Positions 6,079 through 13,813 of a DNA stretch of 38,152 nucleotides are shown here, piece after piece (the stretch's first letter is position 1; every line of letters starts with the position of its first letter). This DNA is from Ruminococcus sp. (GTDB taxonomy: Bacteria > Bacillota > Clostridia > Oscillospirales > Ruminococcaceae), in contig NZ_JAEFAJ010000032.1 of assembly GCF_016287535.1 (NCBI RefSeq), positions 1-38,152 of the forward strand, in the 5' to 3' direction. The notes under the pieces were generated by a model. It saw only the letters and a list, made by a program, of their open reading frames with translations. It had not been told where the DNA came from and searched no databases. The translations under genes and the position numbers were made by a program.

Positions 6079-8181
6079 ATGAGAGGAAAAAACTTCAAGA
6101 AGCTCGTAGCAGGCGTTATGGGTGCAGCAATGACGCTTTCAGCTCCAGCTTCGGCTGTTAATGCGGTAGCACCCGCAGGCTTACAGCTTACAAACAACAA
6201 AACTGCTGCATCATCAGAGGGCAAGGTAGTTTACGAATGCGGATTCGAGAGCGAGGCTGATCTCGAACACTGGTCAAACAGAGGCGGCGATGACAAGACA
6301 GTTCTCTCCATCTCTGCGGACGCTGCAAAGAGCGGCGACAGCGGACTTGCCGCTACAGAGAGAGGCGACACATGGCACGGACCTGCATTCCGCATGGACG
6401 GCTTCCTCGAACCCGATACACAGTACTACTTCTCCTGCTCGGTAAGAGGACAGTGGTACACAAATACTACCCTCAGCTTCCAGTTCAGCGTTGACGGAGA
6501 TACCTCTTACTCCAACCTCAGGCAGAACATTCAGGCTACCAGCGGCGGCGGAAACAGCTGGGCAGAGGTAAAGAATGTTCCCATAAGCTATTCTGAGGGT
6601 ATGGAAGGAGTATACGTATACTTCGAGGGCGGACAGGAGTCTATTTACATCGACGATGTAAAGATCACAGAGGCTCCCCGTGTTGAGATCGAGAGCGATC
6701 TTCCCTCACTCAGCGAGATATACAAGGACAAGTTCAAGATAGGTACTGCCCTTTCTCCTGAGGATATGTCCTCACAGCCCTTTATGGACCTTCTCCAGAA
6801 GCACTTCGGCGAGAGCATCACAGTCGGCAACCAGATGAAGCCCGACTACGTCCTCAACAAGACCAAGACCCTTGAATACTTTGAGGAGACAGGGGACGAC
6901 GTGACTCCGCAGATAAGCTTCTCACAGGCAAAGCCTGTTCTCAACTACGCAAGAAAGTACGGTATCCCCGTAAGAGTTCATACACTTGTATGGCACAGCC
7001 AGACACCTGAGTGGTTCTTCAAGGAGGACTACGACGAGAAGAAGGATTACGTTTCTCCCGACAAGATGAAGAAGCGTATGGAAAACTATATCAAGAGCTA
7101 CTTCACTACACTTAAAGAGCTCTATCCCGATGTAAACTTCTATGCCTGCGACGTTGTTAACGAGGCATGGACAGATGACGGAAAGCCCCGTGAGGCAGGT
7201 CACTGCGGTCAGTCAAACAACTACGCCGCTTCTGACTGGGTAGCTGTATTCGGCGACAACTCCTTCATCGACTACGCATTTGAGTACGCAAGGAAGTATG
7301 CTCCTGAGGGCTGCAAGCTCTACTACAACGACTATAACGAGTATATGACAGGCAAGCTCAGCGCTGTATGCGAAATGGCTGAGAGGATCAAGGAAGCAGG
7401 CAATATCGACGGTATCGGTATGCAGTCTCACCTTGATGTAAGACAGAGCCTTGACGCAGCATTCCCGTCACTCAGTATGTACGAGAGCGCACTCAAGAAG
7501 TACACAAGCCTCGGTCTCGATGTTCAGATCACAGAGCTCGACGCTACAGTACAGGAGCACTCTGACGACAAGTATTACGATGTACAGGCTAAGTACTACA
7601 AGGGACTTTTTGACCTTTACGAGAAGTACAGCGATAAGATCTCCGCAGTAGTATTCTGGGGAATCACAGACCACAAGAGCTGGAGAGCTTCACAGAACCC
7701 CCTCATATTCGACAAGGAATATATGGCTAAGCCTGCGTTCAAGTCCATTGTTGACGGCAAGACAGCTTCCGACCCTGTAAGAACTACTATAGCAGGCGGC
7801 AGCACAGCAGCTACAACTACCACAACGACTGTAACAACTACCTCCGAGACAACAACAACTACTACCTCGGAGACCACAACTTCAACTACCACATCAACTG
7901 ATACAAATACTACCACGACCACTACAGTAACAGGCGAGCTTCCGGTAACACTGGCAGGCGACGCAAATGTTGACGGTCAGGTAGATATGGGCGACGCAGT
8001 TCTCATCATGCAGTGCCTTGCAAACCCCAACAAGTACGATGTCAACGGTACAGACGAGCACCACATCACAGTACAGGGCAAGGTGAACGCTGACGTTGAC
8101 AAGGAGAGCGAGGGACTTACAACAAACGACGCTCTCTGCATACAGGAATATCTCCTCGGCAAGATAAAGAGTTTTTTCTGA
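6079..8181 (+). CDS. Cellulosomal xylanase: CBM22-GH10-dockerin
   Basis: A 700-residue secreted endo-beta-1,4-xylanase. Layout: signal peptide (1 to about 28, ending SAPASA-VNA), a CBM22-like xylan-binding module (about 48-198), a GH10 catalytic barrel (about 205-560), a poly-Thr/Ser linker (about 575-618) and a dockerin (625-700). The acid/base is Glu362 in DVVNEAW and the nucleophile Glu486 in ITELD; the HTLVWHSQ strand is typical of GH10. The dockerin has two calcium-loop segments (GDANVDGQVDMGDA and ADVDKESEGLTTNDA), so the enzyme should dock onto a scaffoldin cohesin outside the cell. The start is the ATG 8 nt after GGAGG. A TTG at 6064 is in frame, but it overlaps the Shine-Dalgarno. 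It has its own promoter. High certainty for the enzyme; the fine CBM family is by pattern. Confidence 0.95.
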   Translation: MRGKNFKKLVAGVMGAAMTLSAPASAVNAVAPAGLQLTNNKTAASSEGKVVYECGFESEADLEHWSNRGGDDKTVLSISADAAKSGDSGLAATERGDTWHGPAFRMDGFLEPDTQYYFSCSVRGQWYTNTTLSFQFSVDGDTSYSNLRQNIQATSGGGNSWAEVKNVPISYSEGMEGVYVYFEGGQESIYIDDVKITEAPRVEIESDLPSLSEIYKDKFKIGTALSPEDMSSQPFMDLLQKHFGESITVGNQMKPDYVLNKTKTLEYFEETGDDVTPQISFSQAKPVLNYARKYGIPVRVHTLVWHSQTPEWFFKEDYDEKKDYVSPDKMKKRMENYIKSYFTTLKELYPDVNFYACDVVNEAWTDDGKPREAGHCGQSNNYAASDWVAVFGDNSFIDYAFEYARKYAPEGCKLYYNDYNEYMTGKLSAVCEMAERIKEAGNIDGIGMQSHLDVRQSLDAAFPSLSMYESALKKYTSLGLDVQITELDATVQEHSDDKYYDVQAKYYKGLFDLYEKYSDKISAVVFWGITDHKSWRASQNPLIFDKEYMAKPAFKSIVDGKTASDPVRTTIAGGSTAATTTTTTVTTTSETTTTTTSETTTSTTTSTDTNTTTTTTVTGELPVTLAGDANVDGQVDMGDAVLIMQCLANPNKYDVNGTDEHHITVQGKVNADVDKESEGLTTNDALCIQEYLLGKIKSFF

Positions 8182-8201
8182 TCGAGCCCGACACATTTCT
8201 T

Positions 8202-8747
8202 TTGAGTCCTTCAAAGGAGAATGTGCTGCTTTTCCTCAACAAGTTCGGAGGCAACAGTGATGATGAAGATTGCGTCTATAATGTAATGCCGTCCGAAATA
8301 ACGGAAAAATACGGATTTGAGGTATTCAAGCAGAGCAGTGATTATACCGGTGAGACCTATCTTGTATACAACGACAGGCTGTACGTGCTTGGCGATCACG
8401 GCGGAGGTTTAGGAGTGACAGCATTTGCTGTTGCGGATATTAACGGCGACGGTGCGGCAGAGCTTTACTTTACGTATTCACGCGGCCCCGGAGCAAACCG
8501 TTCCACACCGGATCGCTCCAAAGCAGGGTATTTTGATCCCGCTGCGGAAAGTATCACATACTTTGATTTTTTCAATACGGAAAGTGAAATGGTATTCGGT
8601 ACAGATGACGGAAAGCTGGGATTATACATTGCTGCGGCAGTTCCGGGATCAGCGTTTACATTTGTGTTCATGGATCTGGAACCGTGTGAAAAGCTCGGCG
8701 AGATAGTATGCGAATCAGGAGAAATAACCCTTAAAACCGTGGAATAA
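8202..8747 (+). CDS. Hypothetical protein, probably 5'-truncated
   Basis: Up to 181 residues of unknown function, including an FG-GAP/VCBS-like stretch (AVADINGDGAAELYFTYSRG) that suggests an extracellular beta-propeller or calcium-binding fold. There is no signal peptide and no credible start. The TTG at 8202 lacks a Shine-Dalgarno, and the GTG at 8223 has AAGGAG only 3 nt away. The frame is open back into the 3' end of the xylanase gene and reads plausible protein (IEPDTFLLSPSKEN) immediately after the xylanase stop. It therefore looks like the C-terminal part of a longer protein whose front was lost where the xylanase gene ends. It is followed by a terminator. Confidence 0.55.
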   Translation: MSPSKENVLLFLNKFGGNSDDEDCVYNVMPSEITEKYGFEVFKQSSDYTGETYLVYNDRLYVLGDHGGGLGVTAFAVADINGDGAAELYFTYSRGPGANRSTPDRSKAGYFDPAAESITYFDFFNTESEMVFGTDDGKLGLYIAAAVPGSAFTFVFMDLEPCEKLGEIVCESGEITLKTVE

Positions 8748-8771
8748 GTATATTCCCATACAATGAAAGAT

Positions 8772-8806
8772 AAAGAGCTGCACATAAATGTGCAGCTCTT
8801 TCTTTT
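8772..8806 (+). terminator. Terminator after xylanase region
   Basis: AAAGAGCTGCACA, loop TAAA, TGTGCAGCTCTTT (perfect 13-bp stem), then TCTTTTG. The stem is strong and A/T-flanked, so it may work on both strands. Confidence 0.9.
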
Positions 8807-8833
8807 GCAGAAAGCACAAAAAAGCTGCCTTAC

Positions 8834-8862
8834 TTGACAAAAATATAATAATACGCTATAAT
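8834..8862 (+). promoter_or_regulatory. Promoter upstream of the CNNM-type gene
   Basis: Perfect TTGACA (8834-8839), 17-bp spacer and TATAAT (8857-8862). It drives a leader of about 190 nt that contains a short ORF before the transporter gene. Confidence 0.9.
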
Positions 8863-8897
8863 AAAAATACTATACCAAAAAGGAGATGAAAAACACA

Positions 8898-8993
8898 ATG
8901 GACGGTGCCCCTGACGGCAGTAATCCTGATAATACAAGGTTCTTCGTTGAATATAAGATATCAAGGCATGGTCTGCATTATCGCTTGTGTTAG
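8898..8993 (+). CDS. Short ORF (31 aa) in the leader of the CNNM-type gene
   Basis: ATG to TAG, 31 codons (MDGAPDGSNPDN... ending HYRLC). An in-frame ATG four codons earlier overlaps the AAGGAG at 8880-8885; from 8898 the spacing is about 12 nt. It starts about 30 nt after the predicted transcription start and ends 66 nt before the transporter. It might be a leader peptide or a gene remnant. No hydrophobic segment or known motif is seen. Confidence 0.35.
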   Translation: MDGAPDGSNPDNTRFFVEYKISRHGLHYRLC

Positions 8994-9059
8994 GCTGTGC
9001 CTTTAATGAGGTTTAACAGACAAAAAGAAATAATTATATTTTTACGGAGGATATGAATA

Positions 9060-10385
9060 ATGATAGGGCAGATAATTCTGCAGATTATACTTATAGCGCT
9101 GAATGCGCTCTTTGCGTGTACCGAGGTGGCAGTCATTTCCACAAGTGACGTCCGCCTTGAAAAGCTTGCTGCAAGCGGCAACAAAAAAGCCGTAAGGCTC
9201 AAAAAGCTCACCGACAAGCCTACACGCTTCCTTGCCACCATACAGGTGGCTATCACACTGGCAGGCTTTATAGGAGCCGCCTTTGCAGCCGACAGCTTTT
9301 CGGAATTGCTCACATCTGCGCTTGTGAAAACAGGCACAGGCATACCGGCGGCAGCGATAAAGAAGGTATCGGTAGTTCTCATAACACTGGTGCTTTCCTT
9401 CTTTACTCTTGTGTTCGGCGAGCTCGTACCAAAGCGCCTTGCAATGAAGGATCCCGAAAAGATAGCTCTTGCGACGAGCGGCATGATAACCTTTGTGTCA
9501 AGGCTCTTTGCGCCTATGGTATGGCTTCTCAATATCTCCTCAAACGGCATACTCAGGCTTATGGGCATAGACCCTGACAGCGAGGACGATACCGTTACAG
9601 AGGAAGAGATACTCATGATGTCCGACGCAGGTGCCGAAAAGGGTACCATCGACGAGGACGAGAACCGCATAATAAAGAACGTGTTTGCGTTTGACGATAC
9701 CACAGTGGAGCAGGTCTGCACTCACAGGACTGACGTTGACGTGCTGTGGAGCGATGATGATACAAGCGTGTGGGAGGAGACAATCCACCGCACAAGGCAC
9801 TCCTCCTTCCCTATATGCGGAGAGAGCGTGGACAACGTCATCGGTGTCCTGAACGCCAAGGACTACTTCCGCCTTGACGACAAGAGCCGTGATAATATCA
9901 TGGCTTCAGCAGTACATGAGCCCTGTTTCGTACACGAGAATATGAAGGCTGACCGCCTTTTTGACCAGATGAAGCAGCGCGGAGCCGACCATTTCGCTAT
10001 CGTAGTTGACGAATACGGCGGAATGAGCGGTATCATCACTATTACCGATCTCGTTGAGGAGCTTGTGGGCGACTTTGCCGACGATCCTGAGGACGAGCCT
10101 GCGGTAAGACTTGAAAAGACAGGGGACAACACATGGACAGTTCCCGGTATCTGCTCTCTCAGTGATGTCTGCGAGGAGCTTGACGTGGTTCTTCCTGCCG
10201 ATAAGTACGAGACCTTCGGCGGATATGTCATAGCGGAGCTGGGAGAGATACCAAAGGACGGTTCACAGCTTTCCCTTGACGCCGGAGGGCTTCATATAGA
10301 CATAACCGAGGTGAAGCATCACCGTATAGAGGTCTGTCGCGTGACAAAGCCGGCAGTTGAAAAAGCAGAGGAAACTGAAGAATAA
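9060..10385 (+). CDS. CNNM/CorC-type transporter (DUF21-CBS-CorC_HlyC)
   Basis: 441 residues in the classical layout of the hemolysin-C/CNNM family. It has an N-terminal DUF21 membrane domain (about 1-190, with hydrophobic helices near 2-24, 60-82, 100-121 and 135-160), a CBS pair (about 205-335, including HSSFPICGES and IVVDEYGGMSGIITITDLVEE) and a C-terminal CorC_HlyC domain (about 350-430, ending ITEVKHHRIEVCRV). Members are linked to Mg2+/Co2+ export or resistance, and the CBS pair binds ATP-Mg; the cation here is not determined by sequence. GGAGG lies 9-10 nt before the ATG. It is probably co-transcribed with the following membrane protein (18-bp gap). Confidence 0.9.
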   Translation: MIGQIILQIILIALNALFACTEVAVISTSDVRLEKLAASGNKKAVRLKKLTDKPTRFLATIQVAITLAGFIGAAFAADSFSELLTSALVKTGTGIPAAAIKKVSVVLITLVLSFFTLVFGELVPKRLAMKDPEKIALATSGMITFVSRLFAPMVWLLNISSNGILRLMGIDPDSEDDTVTEEEILMMSDAGAEKGTIDEDENRIIKNVFAFDDTTVEQVCTHRTDVDVLWSDDDTSVWEETIHRTRHSSFPICGESVDNVIGVLNAKDYFRLDDKSRDNIMASAVHEPCFVHENMKADRLFDQMKQRGADHFAIVVDEYGGMSGIITITDLVEELVGDFADDPEDEPAVRLEKTGDNTWTVPGICSLSDVCEELDVVLPADKYETFGGYVIAELGEIPKDGSQLSLDAGGLHIDITEVKHHRIEVCRVTKPAVEKAEETEE

Positions 10386-10403
10386 CTTTTAGGAGAGGTT
10401 TAT

Positions 10404-11054
10404 ATGAATCAAAGAAAAGTATCACCCGTCTGGGGTATTTTAATATTTGTAATTCTTACGCTGTTCTGTATAGGATACGGTATATCCGGCCTTACAGGAG
10501 AGAAAGTGACACTTGACGAGGCGTTCACCTCCGGGCTGGACGGCGGAGAGATGGTAAGCGGCATACCGCCTTACGGCAGCAATCACTATAACCTGAGGAT
10601 AGAGAACAGGGTCAATTTTATACCTATGGGAAGCGATTATTATTTTATGATCCTTTCAGAAGACGAGGAAAGGGCGCTTATTGTACGCGCTCCCAAGGAT
10701 TTCGGAGACAACTTCGACGGTGAGTACAAGAATTTCAAAAATAAGACGATAAGGGGCAAGGTAAAGAAATCAAACAGCAAGGTGGAGAACAACTTCCGTC
10801 TTGACAATCCCATGGCAATGAACAAGTTCCAGACAAGTATGTACATAGACCTGACAAGCACACGCCTCAGCATCATGTGGCTTGCGGTGGGCATATTCAA
10901 CATACTTCTTATCATTGTTCTTATAATGCGCCTGAAGAACAGCCAGTATGACGAGTATGTGAGCACTGGCAAAAAGGTAGGATTAGCCGCGTTCCTGATC
11001 ATTGGTATGATCGTTGCGGCAGTAGTTCTCATATATCTTTTCATGCGTATATGA
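10404..11054 (+). CDS. Hypothetical three-helix membrane protein
   Basis: 216 residues. One TM helix at 10-29, an extracellular-type region of about 125 residues with no cysteine motif, then TM helices at about 156-176 and 190-212. AGGAGAGG lies 7 nt before the ATG. It follows the CNNM-type gene closely and ends just before the proS promoter, so it belongs to that operon. I do not recognise a function; an envelope or transport-accessory role would be a guess. Confidence 0.8.
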   Translation: MNQRKVSPVWGILIFVILTLFCIGYGISGLTGEKVTLDEAFTSGLDGGEMVSGIPPYGSNHYNLRIENRVNFIPMGSDYYFMILSEDEERALIVRAPKDFGDNFDGEYKNFKNKTIRGKVKKSNSKVENNFRLDNPMAMNKFQTSMYIDLTSTRLSIMWLAVGIFNILLIIVLIMRLKNSQYDEYVSTGKKVGLAAFLIIGMIVAAVVLIYLFMRI

Positions 11055-11058
11055 CGCA

Positions 11059-11087
11059 TTGACAACACAGCGGGGAAATGATATAAT
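11059..11087 (+). promoter_or_regulatory. Promoter of proS
   Basis: TTGACA (11059-11064), 17-bp spacer, TATAAT (11082-11087), about 41 nt before the proS ATG. It begins only 4 nt after the preceding gene's stop. Confidence 0.9.
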
Positions 11088-11128
11088 TATAATACCTATT
11101 TAAATATTTCAGAAAGAGGTCATAACCT

Positions 11129-12571
11129 ATGGCAAAAGATAAAAAGCTGGTATCCGAGATAACCTCGATGGACGAGGATTTTGCTCAGTGGTATACCGAC
11201 ATCTGCAAAAAGGCAGAGCTTATAGAATATACAAGCGTAAAGGGCTGTATGGTAATACGTCCCTACGGCTATGCGATATGGGAAAATATGCAGCATATCC
11301 TTGATACCGAATTCAAGAGACTGGGGCATGAGAATGTTTGTATGCCGATGTTTATCCCGGAGAGCCTTCTCCAGAAGGAAAAGGATCACGTTGAGGGCTT
11401 TGCGCCTGAGGTGGCATGGGTAACTCACGGCGGAAACGAGAAGCTGGAGGACAGGCTCTGTGTACGTCCTACATCTGAGACTCTTTTCTGCGAGCACTAC
11501 GCTAATATAGTTCATTCCTACCGCGACCTGCCCAAGCTCTACAATCAGTGGGTAAGCGTTGTTCGCTGGGAAAAGACCACACGTCCTTTCCTCCGTTCAA
11601 GAGAGTTTCTCTGGCAGGAAGGTCATACAATACACGCAACAGCTGAGGAGGCTATAGAGGAAACAGAGCGTATGCTCAATGTATATGCTGATTTCTGCGA
11701 GAAGTCCCTTGCTATGCCTGTTATCAAGGGCAAGAAGACAGAGAGCGACAAGTTCGCCGGAGCTGTCTCTACCTACGCTATCGAGGCTCTCATGCACGAC
11801 GGCAAGGCTTTGCAGGCAGGTACCTCACATTATTTCGGCGACGGCTTTGCAAAGGCATTCGGCATTGAGTATACCGACAAGGAAAACAAGAGAGTTAATC
11901 CCCACCAGACAAGCTGGGGCGTTACTACCCGTCTTATCGGCGCAGTCATCATGACTCACGGCGACAACAGCGGACTTGTTCTTCCCCCTGCCGTAGCTCC
12001 GATACAGGCAGTTATCGTGCCTATCGCACAGCACAAGGAGGGCGTTCTCGACAAGGCAAACGAGCTTCTCAACGAGCTGAAAGCCGCAGGCATAAGAGTA
12101 AAGCTTGACGACAGCGAGAACTCACCGGGCTGGAAGTTCTCGGAATACGAAATGAAGGGCGTACCTGTACGTATCGAGATAGGTCCCCGTGATATAGAGG
12201 AAAATCAGTGCATAGTCGCAATACGCTACAGCGGCGATAAGAAGACCGTGGCACTTGGCGATCTTGCGTTATACGTAAAGGCTCTTCTCGAAAGGGAGAT
12301 ACCGGAGGGTATGTTCGCAAAGGCTGCCGAGAACCGCGCAAACAGGACATACTCCTGCACAACTATCGAGGAGATAAACAAGGCTCTCGAAAAGGGCGAT
12401 GGCTTCATCAAGGCAATGTGGTGCGGCGAGGAAGCCTGCGAGGACGAGGTCAAGGAAAAGACCGGTGTGGGCTCAAGATGTATCCCCTTCGATCAGGAGC
12501 AGCTCAGCGACAAGTGCGTATGCTGCGGCAAGCCAGCAAAGTGCATGGTATACTGGGGCAAGGCTTATTAA
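11129..12571 (+). CDS. proS: Prolyl-tRNA synthetase, archaeal/eukaryote-like type
   Basis: 480 residues; charges tRNA-Pro with proline and ATP. Class II motifs are visible: motif 2-like [20 protein letters not shown], with CVRPTSET before it, and motif 3-like [12 protein letters not shown]. The short form lacks the bacterial editing insertion and ends with a Cys-containing zinc-type C-terminal domain ([14 protein letters not shown] ... CVCCGKPA ... YWGKAY), typical of the archaeal/eukaryote-like subgroup that many Clostridia carry. The ATG follows GAAAGAGGT by 8-9 nt, and it has its own consensus promoter. Confidence 0.97.
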   Translation: MAKDKKLVSEITSMDEDFAQWYTDICKKAELIEYTSVKGCMVIRPYGYAIWENMQHILDTEFKRLGHENVCMPMFIPESLLQKEKDHVEGFAPEVAWVTHGGNEKLEDRLCVRPTSETLFCEHYANIVHSYRDLPKLYNQWVSVVRWEKTTRPFLRSREFLWQEGHTIHATAEEAIEETERMLNVYADFCEKSLAMPVIKGKKTESDKFAGAVSTYAIEALMHDGKALQAGTSHYFGDGFAKAFGIEYTDKENKRVNPHQTSWGVTTRLIGAVIMTHGDNSGLVLPPAVAPIQAVIVPIAQHKEGVLDKANELLNELKAAGIRVKLDDSENSPGWKFSEYEMKGVPVRIEIGPRDIEENQCIVAIRYSGDKKTVALGDLALYVKALLEREIPEGMFAKAAENRANRTYSCTTIEEINKALEKGDGFIKAMWCGEEACEDEVKEKTGVGSRCIPFDQEQLSDKCVCCGKPAKCMVYWGKAY

Positions 12572-12607
12572 TTCGTAATGTATAATGCGTATTTAAAATT
12601 GCTGTAA

Positions 12608-12633
12608 GTAGGGGCGAGTTCCGTTCGCCCGTG
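12608..12633. repeat. Small palindromic intergenic repeat, copy 2
   Basis: GTAGGGGCGA / TTCGCCCGTG: GGGCGA pairs with TCGCCC over a 6-nt middle. It has the same outline as the element at 5744-5773. Confidence 0.6.
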
Positions 12634-12654
12634 AAAACACATAAATTACCCATT

Positions 12655-12685
12655 GTAGGGACGCTCTCACTTGCAGGGCGTCCCT
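12655..12685. repeat. Small palindromic intergenic repeat, copy 3
   Basis: GTAGGGACGC and GGCGTCCCTC form the stem. It lies 21 bp after copy 2 in the proS-rnhA gap. Confidence 0.6.
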
Positions 12686-12689
12686 CTTT

Positions 12690-12838
12690 CAAAAACAGTC
12701 CACTGGACTATTTTGAAATTCACCCTTGCGGTGCGCTTTGTAACTGTGGGGCTTTGCCCCACGCCCCACAAGGGCTGTCAGCACTTGACCTGACCAAAGG
12801 AACACAGTCCCTTTGGAATTCCGTTCATGGGTTCGGCT
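12690..12838. repeat. Probable repeated intergenic element before rnhA
   Basis: A non-coding stretch made of nested palindromes: AACAGTCCA-CTGGACTATT (12695-12713) and a perfect GTGGGGC-TTT-GCCCCAC near 12747-12763, followed by another CCCCACAAGGG. GC-rich GTGGGGCTTTGCCCCAC blocks of this look commonly recur between genes in Firmicutes. Recurrence in this genome cannot be seen from the window. Confidence 0.45.
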
Positions 12839-12858
12839 AAAGGCTATTTTAAGAGGTG

Positions 12859-13305
12859 ATGACTATCAAAACAGTTGAAATATTCACAGACGGCGCCTGC
12901 AGCGGCAATCCGGGTCCCGGCGGCTACGGAGTGGTGCTCCGATTCGGCAGTATAGAAAAGGAACTTTCCGGCGGCGACAGCGCCACCACCAACAACAGAA
13001 TGGAGCTCCTCGGCGTTATAACGGGACTTTCCGCCCTGAAAGAGCCATGTAAGGTGATACTCACCACCGACAGCAAGTACGTGGTAGACAGTATCACCAA
13101 GGGCTGGGTATACGGCTGGAAGAAAAAGGGCTGGATAAAGTCCGACAAGAAGCCTGCCCTCAATGTTGACCTGTGGGAGCGGCTCCTGCCCCTGCTGGAA
13201 AAGCACGACGTTACCTTCAACTGGGTCAAGGGACACGCCGGGCACCCCGAAAACGAGCGCTGCGACCGCCTTGCGGTAGAGCAGAGGGATATCCATTCAA
13301 AGTAA
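12859..13305 (+). CDS. rnhA: Ribonuclease HI
   Basis: 148 residues; cleaves the RNA of RNA-DNA hybrids. The active-site set is visible: [17 protein letters not shown] (first Asp), NNRMELLG (Glu), TTDSKYV (Asp), and the C-terminal [15 protein letters not shown] with His and final Asp. Length is normal for bacterial RNase HI. The start is awkward: AAGAGG ends only 2 nt before the ATG at 12859, with a GTG directly before it, so the exact N-terminus is uncertain. No promoter is evident in the repeat-rich upstream gap; the EF-Tu-like gene follows 32 bp later. Confidence 0.95.
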   Translation: MTIKTVEIFTDGACSGNPGPGGYGVVLRFGSIEKELSGGDSATTNNRMELLGVITGLSALKEPCKVILTTDSKYVVDSITKGWVYGWKKKGWIKSDKKPALNVDLWERLLPLLEKHDVTFNWVKGHAGHPENERCDRLAVEQRDIHSK

Positions 13306-13337
13306 AGCGATAACTGTATCAGAAAGAGGTGTACATT

Positions 13338-13742
13338 ATGGGATTACTGGACAAGATAAAGGGAAAGCTGCTGAACCGGAAGTCGGCAGATACAGGTTTT
13401 ATGACCGACGACGAAAAGGAGCTCCGGGAGTATGAGGAATACTATACTCCACAGTCAGGAGTAGCTGACGGTACCTACGCAGAATTTGTAGTAAGCGAAG
13501 TTTTTACTATCACCGGCAGGGGAACAGTCGTTGTCGGAACAGTTACAGGCGGTGTATTCAGTACAGGTGACGATGTCGTAATAGTACACGGAAATTCCGA
13601 GCCTGTTCCGACGACAATAGTCAGTATCGAGCAGTTCCGTAAGTTGCGCAGTTCCGTATCAGAGGGCGCAAATGCCGGATTTTTCCTGAAGGATATCGAC
13701 AGGAAGCAGATCAGCAGGAACGATATAATAAAAAAGCAGTGA
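13338..13742 (+). CDS. Free-standing EF-Tu domain-II-like protein
   Basis: 134 residues. Positions 47-133 match the beta-barrel domain II of EF-Tu/translational GTPases along its length (VSEVFTITGRGTVVVGTV, IEQFRK, EGANAGFFLKDIDRKQI). There is no GTPase G domain or domain III. The first 45 residues are a charged, Lys/Glu-rich segment beginning MGLLDKIKGKLLN. The ATG has AAGAGGTG 7 nt upstream (an in-frame GTG at 13329 overlaps that site). It is the distal gene after rnhA and is closed by a terminator. The function is unknown; RNA, tRNA or protein binding by the barrel is conceivable. Confidence 0.85.
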   Translation: MGLLDKIKGKLLNRKSADTGFMTDDEKELREYEEYYTPQSGVADGTYAEFVVSEVFTITGRGTVVVGTVTGGVFSTGDDVVIVHGNSEPVPTTIVSIEQFRKLRSSVSEGANAGFFLKDIDRKQISRNDIIKKQ

Positions 13743-13762
13743 GAACTGCTTTACAGTAAAAA

Positions 13763-13808
13763 GAGCCTGTATCGCTGATTATCAGCAATACAGGCTCATA
13801 TTTTTTTT
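13763..13808. terminator. Bidirectional terminator between convergent genes
   Basis: GAGCCTGTAT (13763-13772) pairs with ATACAGGCTC (13788-13797), with an inner CTGAT/ATCAG stem. Eight T residues follow on the plus strand and an A-rich run precedes it, so it can serve both the EF-Tu-like gene and the BspA-like gene. Confidence 0.92.
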
Positions 13809-13813
13809 ATACT

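Noticed and set aside
8863..9059. Metal riboswitch (M-box, yybP-ykoY or NiCo type) before the CNNM-type gene
   Set aside because: None of the conserved cores of these classes could be recognised; only a short ORF is visible.
8990..9721. 243-codon minus-strand ORF over the CNNM-type gene
   Set aside because: Ser/Ala-rich shadow of the DUF21 domain frame; no start signal.
12631..12840. 69-codon ORF between proS and rnhA
   Set aside because: It is made of intergenic palindromic repeats; composition and lack of a start signal argue against coding.
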